11,490 bases of DNA from Elusimicrobiota bacterium (lineage in GTDB: Bacteria > Elusimicrobiota > Endomicrobiia > Endomicrobiales > Endomicrobiaceae): NCBI GenBank assembly GCA_031256695.1, contig JAIRQB010000072.1, positions 1-11,490 on the forward strand. The letters run 5' to 3'. The translations under genes were made by a program, and so were the position numbers. The notes below the pieces were generated by a model, which saw only the letters and a list, made by a program, of their open reading frames with translations, did not search any database and was not told the DNA's origin. Below, one piece after another: positions 6,977 through 11,490 of the stretch. Numbering within the stretch: position 1 is the first letter of the stretch; each line of letters begins with the position of its first letter.

Positions 6977-8424
6977 TAGAGGCTGCCCTCCTTTTCATTT
7001 TTTGTTTTGCCCGTGATTATATACATATCCGCCCTGTCCAAAGGAATATCATTTTCTTTGATTTGAAGTTCGCGCGATATAAGCGCTTGAACGCGGGGAC
7101 CGCAAAAACCGCCCTGACAACGCCCCATACCGCTTGAACAGCGTCTTTTTACAGCGTCTAAAGAATGAGGCGGCAATGGACGTCTTAAAGCATCAACAAT
7201 TTCCCCTTCTGTTATAGTTTGGCATCTGCAAATTATTGTTCCGTAAAGCGGATTTTTCTTTATGAGAGTCTCTTTTTCTTTTGCCTCTAAATGTTTAAAA
7301 CGGACTACCTTTCTCTTTGAGACAAATTTTGGATTTGCTTCAAATTTCAAGTCTTTCTTTTTCTTGAGCGCTGAAACTATATCTTTGGCTATTGCAGGCG
7401 CAGAAGTAAGACCGGGCGACTTAATAGCGGCAATATTGAAAAAACCGCTGACTTTATCTGATTCGCCTACTATAAAATCCTCAAGCCCCGCATCAGCCCT
7501 TATGCCTGCAAAATTTCTAATTGAGGCTCTCACATTGACATTAGGAATAAGCCTCATAGCGCCTTTTTTGACGCCGGCAAGACCTGCCGCTGTGCATTCA
7601 TTATGACCTCTTTCTACACTCTTGCTGTCTGGTCCAACAATCACATTGCCGTGAATTGTAGGGGATACTAAAATCCCTTTCCCTAATGCTGAAGGACAGG
7701 GAAAAACTGTGGTATTTACTATGCCGCTCTCTGTCGTATCTAATAAAAAGTATTCTCCGCTTTTGGAGTGAATTTCAAAAAACTTATCCTCAATCATCTG
7801 ACTGACAAGGTCTGAACTTGTCCCAGCGGCATTGATTACATATTTACTCTCAATCTCGCCGTTTGAAGTTTCTAAAATAAAATAATCCTTTTCTTTCTTT
7901 ATGCTTTTAACTTCTGCATTTAATTGAACTTTTGCCCCTCCCTTGACTGCGCATTCGGCTTGGGCTATGGCAAGTTCCCAAGGCGATATAATGCCTGCGC
8001 TTGGAGCATATAAAGCGCAAAGAGCCTCTCTGCTTAAATTCGGCTCCATTTCAAACATTTCATCTCTCTCAATAATTCTAAGACCTTTAACCCCGTTGGC
8101 TATGCCTTTTTCTAAAAGTTTTTCTATAGTTTTTCTGTCTGTTTCATCAAAACCTACCACTAAAGAACCTATTCTCTTAAATAAAACATCTAAATCAACG
8201 CACATTTTTTGTATTAAAGCATTGCCTAAAACATTGTATTTAGCCATTTTTGTATTAGGCTCTGGGTCATAACCCGCGTGAACTATCGCTGTATTTGCTT
8301 TAGTAGAGCCAATGGCTATATCATTTTCCTTTTCTAACAATAAGACTTTTGTTTTATATCTGCTGAGTTCATATAGAAGAGAACAACCGCAAATGCCGCC
8401 GCCGATTATCACGATATCTTCCAT
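6976..8424 (-). CDS. GlpA-like FAD-dependent dehydrogenase with C-terminal [2Fe-2S] BFD-type domain
   Basis: A 482-residue protein of the DAO family. GGGICG (8-13) is the FAD-binding glycine motif, and the DAO fold runs to about residue 350. The C-terminal part is a BFD-like iron-sulfur domain: Cys399 and Cys401 in ICRCQT, then Cys436 and Cys441 in GRCQGGFC, with Cys429 also nearby. The same architecture is seen in E. coli GlpA (542 residues, anaerobic glycerol-3-phosphate dehydrogenase) and in shorter GlpA/LhgO-like proteins of anaerobes, which this resembles in length. With glpK upstream and a GlpB-like partner downstream, glycerol-3-phosphate oxidation to DHAP is the best reading; a 2-hydroxyacid substrate is the main alternative. 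The start has AGGAG upstream and is separated from glpK by a terminator and a partial intergenic repeat. Confidence 0.87.
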   Translation of the reverse strand: MEDIVIIGGGICGCSLLYELSRYKTKVLLLEKENDIAIGSTKANTAIVHAGYDPEPNTKMAKYNVLGNALIQKMCVDLDVLFKRIGSLVVGFDETDRKTIEKLLEKGIANGVKGLRIIERDEMFEMEPNLSREALCALYAPSAGIISPWELAIAQAECAVKGGAKVQLNAEVKSIKKEKDYFILETSNGEIESKYVINAAGTSSDLVSQMIEDKFFEIHSKSGEYFLLDTTESGIVNTTVFPCPSALGKGILVSPTIHGNVIVGPDSKSVERGHNECTAAGLAGVKKGAMRLIPNVNVRASIRNFAGIRADAGLEDFIVGESDKVSGFFNIAAIKSPGLTSAPAIAKDIVSALKKKKDLKFEANPKFVSKRKVVRFKHLEAKEKETLIKKNPLYGTIICRCQTITEGEIVDALRRPLPPHSLDAVKRRCSSGMGRCQGGFCGPRVQALISRELQIKENDIPLDRADMYIITGKTKNEKEGSL

Positions 8425-8440
8425 AGCCTTCTCCTTTTAG

Positions 8441-8477
8441 TTTATATGTCCTTCGCGCTCTACATTCAAAAATTCTT
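8441..8477 (-). repeat. Partial third copy of the palindromic element, with promoter-like boxes
   Basis: Plus-strand TACATTCAAAAATTC followed by TTTTCGC matches the left half of the two copies near dhaK, but no right arm is found. As in copy 1, it ends just before the ribosome site of a gene, here the GlpA-like gene. Read on the minus strand it contains TTGAAT (8469-8464) and TATAAA (8446-8441) separated by 17 nt, a fair sigma-70 arrangement. The predicted start would fall inside the ribosome site, giving a leader of fewer than 10 nt. A promoter call is therefore tentative, although the preceding terminator means some promoter, or readthrough, must serve the downstream genes. Confidence 0.45.
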
Positions 8478-8535
8478 TTCGCTCATTGCGTATCTGTTTT
8501 TCTTGGTTTTACAGGAACTATGACATAAACGCCTT

Positions 8536-8573
8536 AAAAAAAACTCCGTCCCTTTTACAAGGGACGGAGTTTT
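8536..8573 (-). terminator. Intrinsic terminator of glpK
   Basis: A perfect 15-bp stem (8540-8554 with 8559-8573; core ACTCCGTCCCTT and its complement) with a 4-nt loop starts 6 nt past the glpK stop codon. On the minus strand it is followed by a run of eight T residues, some of them inside the stem. T-richness on the other side too means it could act in both directions. It separates glpK from the GlpA-like gene and the rest of the cluster. Confidence 0.9.
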
Positions 8574-8579
8574 AAATTT

Positions 8580-10082
<1,503 letters not shown>

Positions 10083-10088
10083 CTACCT

Positions 10089-10164
10089 CCTTTGATAAAT
10101 TGAACGGCAATTATTATGAAATTTTTATAAAAAAACTGATTTTATTTGTGAAATGTATCAAAGG
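10089..10164 (-). promoter_or_regulatory. Candidate leader structure masking the glpK ribosome site
   Basis: In the predicted glpK leader, CCTTTGATA (10164-10156) is exactly complementary to TATCAAAGG (10097-10089), the latter running into the AGGAGG ribosome site. After one mismatch three further pairs (10154-10152 with 10099-10101) extend the stem. The 5' arm begins only about 6 nt after the expected transcription start. Pairing would partly hide the ribosome site. No known riboswitch class is recognised. Confidence 0.35.
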
Positions 10165-10176
10165 TAATGACGGCGT

Positions 10177-10204
10177 ATTATAATCTTTGAGAATTTTCTG
10201 TCAA
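10177..10204 (-). promoter_or_regulatory. Consensus sigma-70 promoter of glpK
   Basis: TTGACA (10204-10199) and TATAAT (10182-10177), both perfect matches to the consensus boxes, are 16 nt apart and point at glpK. Transcription should start near 10170, leaving a leader of about 93 nt before the glpK ATG. An 8-bp inverted repeat, GCATTTTT (10210-10217) with AAAAATGC (10233-10240), lies immediately upstream of the -35 box and could be an operator. Confidence 0.85.
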
Positions 10205-10477
10205 ATAATGCATTTTTCCCCTAAATTCCCATAAAAATGCCCAAAAACAGCGCTGAAAACGCAAAAAAGAGAGCAAAATTGCATAAATAACCTCAAATCA
10301 ATAGAAAACCCGCTTTTCTATATAAAAAAACTGCCTAAAATGCCTCATTTTTTCTCCCCCAGCAATAAAATTGCGCCTTTCTCATTAAATACAAGACTTC
10401 TTTCGCTTCAAACCTTGAAGAAATTGATGGAAGTTCTCTTGAAAATCTAAAAAACCGTTTAAAAAGAGGTGATTTTT
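10205..10477. other. Divergent intergenic region between glpK and the surface-protein unit
   Basis: A-rich DNA with no intact gene. It holds the inverted repeat at 10210-10240, the 8-bp palindrome CAGCGCTG (10248-10255), and GCAAT-AAA-ATTGC (10362-10374). For the plus-strand unit only weak promoter boxes are visible: TATATAAA near 10319-10326 lacks a good -35 box, and TTGATG near 10425 is followed 16 nt later by a poor TCTAAA. The right part overlaps a possible coding relic. Confidence 0.5.
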
Positions 10478-10527
10478 ATGATTTTGAAAATTATTCTGTT
10501 TATTTGCCTTGTTTTTATCTTGTTTGA
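10369..10527 (+). pseudogene. Possible gene relic: 52-codon open stretch without a start codon
   Basis: The plus frame from 10369 to a TGA at 10525-10527 is open and has a protein-like composition, including SNLEEIDGSSLENLKNR and KRGDFYDFENY. No ATG or GTG opens it. The same frame upstream contains three stops (TAA codons between about 10290 and 10368), with short lysine-rich peptides between them, as expected of a decayed gene. It overlaps the start of the 72-residue gene in a different frame. In AT-rich DNA a stretch of this length can also arise by chance, so this is a weak call. Confidence 0.2.
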
Positions 10528-10696
10528 GGAAAGCGGCGCTTATATATCTCTGAATTCAAATAAAAAATTTATGACGGCAATTAGTTCTAATACCAACGCT
10601 TCTCAAACAAAGAAAATATCTGCTGAAAGAACTGAAAATATAGGAATTTCATACCGGGAAACAAAAAAATCTGTAAACAGGAGGCGGGCAAAATGA
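10478..10696 (+). CDS. Small hypothetical protein with hydrophobic N-terminus
   Basis: A 72-residue protein of no recognised family. Residues 1-16 (MILKIILFICLVFILF) form one strongly hydrophobic helix, suitable as a membrane anchor or uncleaved signal. The rest is polar and increasingly basic, ending in RETKKSVNRRRAK. The ATG at 10478 is supported by GAGGTGA 8 nt upstream; a GTG at 10469 in the same frame lies inside that ribosome site and is unlikely. Its stop overlaps the next ATG as ATGA, and AGGAGG for the next gene lies within its last codons, so the two genes are probably coupled. It may help export or anchor the following surface protein, but that is inference from position only. Confidence 0.6.
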   Translation: MILKIILFICLVFILFEESGAYISLNSNKKFMTAISSNTNASQTKKISAERTENIGISYRETKKSVNRRRAK

Positions 10697-11490
10697 GGAT
10701 TTATTCTTTTTTAATCAGTTGTTTTTGTTTTTTGAGTTTTGGGGGTTTCGGCGCTCAAAAGGTCTATGGGAATACTGTTTATGATGGCGGGACAATCAAT
10801 ATAAATACTGCTATTACTAGTTCTAATTTTACTTTGAATGGGGCAAATGGTCAGGCGGGGAATGATGGTGTTATTAACACTAATAATTGGGCGAGACAAC
10901 CAGGAACAGCGGGAGGCGCGGGAGGCATATCTGCGACAGGCAGTTCTTTTAATTGGGGTTCAAGCGGAGCAGGCGGCAATGGCGGCGCAGGAGGAGCAGG
11001 CGGAGACGGCGCTTCAAACGGTTATGGCGGGGGAGGGGGCGGAGGAGGCGGGTCTGGGGGAGTAGGCGCATTAGGCGGCGTTTTTGCTTTTAATATGGGC
11101 ACTGTTCAATTCGGCAATACTTTCAGTATGTCAAACAATAAAGTTAAAGGCGGCGCAGGAAGCAATGGCGGAGCAGGCGGTAATAGTTATAGAACTTTTG
11201 GGGTCTATGGCAATGCAGGCGGAGCAGGCGGAGCGGCAAGTTCAGCGGGCGGCGCGATAGCCGCTTATAACACTATCTTTATAATGCTATCTAATGTGAC
11301 TTTCAATAGAAATACGGCAATAGGCGGTTATGGCGGGGCGGTAGCAATGAGTGGCGGAAAAATGACTTTGCAATCAGCGGGAAATTTCACATATAACAGC
11401 GCCGCTTCGGGCGGGGCTTTTGCGATAAATAGCGCTCAACTTGAATTTCAATCTGATATATCATTTACAAATAATTCTGCTATATCAGGC
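10693..11490 (+). CDS. Glycine-rich Pmp/autotransporter-like secreted surface protein (partial, N-terminal 266 residues)
   Basis: The gene is open to the right edge, so only the N-terminal 266 residues are visible. Residues 1-21 (hydrophobic, ending GGFGA) look like a Sec signal peptide. Residues 71-188 are dominated by GGAGG-type repeats, including nine consecutive glycines at 112-120. From about 186 on, units of the polymorphic membrane protein type appear: GGAIAAYN, then VTFNRNTAIGGYGGAVAM, NFTYNSAASGGAFAI and ISFTNNSAISG, i.e. alternating FxxN and GGA(I/V/F), expected to fold as a right-handed beta helix. In Pmp and related proteins this passenger is followed by an outer-membrane beta barrel, which lies beyond the window. 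The start has AGGAGG 8 nt upstream. Likely role: an outer-membrane or secreted adhesin or other surface protein. Confidence 0.85.
   Translation, partial: MRIYSFLISCFCFLSFGGFGAQKVYGNTVYDGGTININTAITSSNFTLNGANGQAGNDGVINTNNWARQPGTAGGAGGISATGSSFNWGSSGAGGNGGAGGAGGDGASNGYGGGGGGGGGSGGVGALGGVFAFNMGTVQFGNTFSMSNNKVKGGAGSNGGAGGNSYRTFGVYGNAGGAGGAASSAGGAIAAYNTIFIMLSNVTFNRNTAIGGYGGAVAMSGGKMTLQSAGNFTYNSAASGGAFAINSAQLEFQSDISFTNNSAISG
10903..11256 (+). repeat. Gly-Gly-Ala repeat tract in the surface protein
   Basis: The DNA is made of degenerate GGCGGAGCAGGC-like units encoding GGAGG-type sequence (residues 71-188), with two five-base G runs near 11030-11040. The base composition is far richer in G than the surrounding genes. 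Such a tract is prone to slippage; whole-unit changes would stay in frame, whereas G-run changes would not. Confidence 0.75.

Noticed and set aside
10254..10267. TGAAAACGCAAAAA as a possible catabolite-repression (cre) site
   Set aside because: Only the left half fits the cre consensus, and it lies about 50 bp upstream of the -35 box in A-rich DNA where such matches are common.
10838..11065. Plus-strand frame encoding an Ala/Gln/Glu-rich peptide
   Set aside because: It is the out-of-frame reading of the glycine repeats of the surface protein; the true frame has a signal peptide and Pmp motifs.

Overview
This window reads as a glycerol / dihydroxyacetone (DHA) catabolic cluster on the minus strand (about 1-10,204), followed by a divergent plus-strand unit at the right end that encodes a secreted glycine-rich surface protein. 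The host is probably a diderm (Gram-negative type), fermentative or otherwise anaerobic bacterium. The surface protein carries a signal peptide and GGA(I/V/F) and FxxN repeats typical of Pmp/autotransporter proteins. The oxidation module is the GlpA/GlpB-like iron-sulfur type found in anaerobes. The coding style (strong AGGAGG ribosome sites, many ATA, AAA and GCG codons, moderately low GC) would fit host-associated Elusimicrobiota-like lineages, but that placement is only a guess.

Layout, in the direction of minus-strand transcription. A perfect-consensus sigma-70 promoter (10204-10177) drives glpK (10076-8580), which ends in a strong intrinsic terminator (8573-8536). After the terminator comes a compact series: a GlpA-like FAD/[2Fe-2S] dehydrogenase (8424-6976); a GlpB-like FAD oxidoreductase fused to a DUF1667 domain and an unusual lysine-rich repeated tail (6976-4643, start overlapping the previous stop by one base); a stand-alone FIST sensory-domain protein (4561-3407); an aldehyde dehydrogenase (3382-1949); a 239-bp repeat-rich gap; and then dhaK (1709-708), dhaL (708-85, again a one-base TAATG overlap) and the first 24 codons of dhaM (73-1, running off the left edge).

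Functionally, GlpK makes glycerol-3-phosphate and the GlpA/GlpB-like pair would oxidise it to DHA phosphate. DhaK, DhaL and DhaM phosphorylate free DHA with PTS phosphate to the same product, so both branches feed DHAP into glycolysis. The aldehyde dehydrogenase could handle a three-carbon aldehyde such as glyceraldehyde, but its substrate cannot be read from sequence. No glycerol facilitator, glycerol dehydrogenase, GlpC membrane anchor or transcriptional regulator is present in the window.

The plus-strand unit (10478 onward) is a 72-residue protein with a hydrophobic N-terminus, overlapping by ATGA with a long open Pmp-like gene that leaves the window at its 266th codon. The roughly 400-bp divergent gap holds the glpK promoter and leader, several inverted repeats and a possible gene relic. 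The points most worth a second look are the basic repeated tail on the GlpB-like enzyme, the FIST protein inside a catabolic operon, the three copies of an intergenic palindromic element placed next to operon genes, and a leader pairing that could mask the glpK ribosome site.
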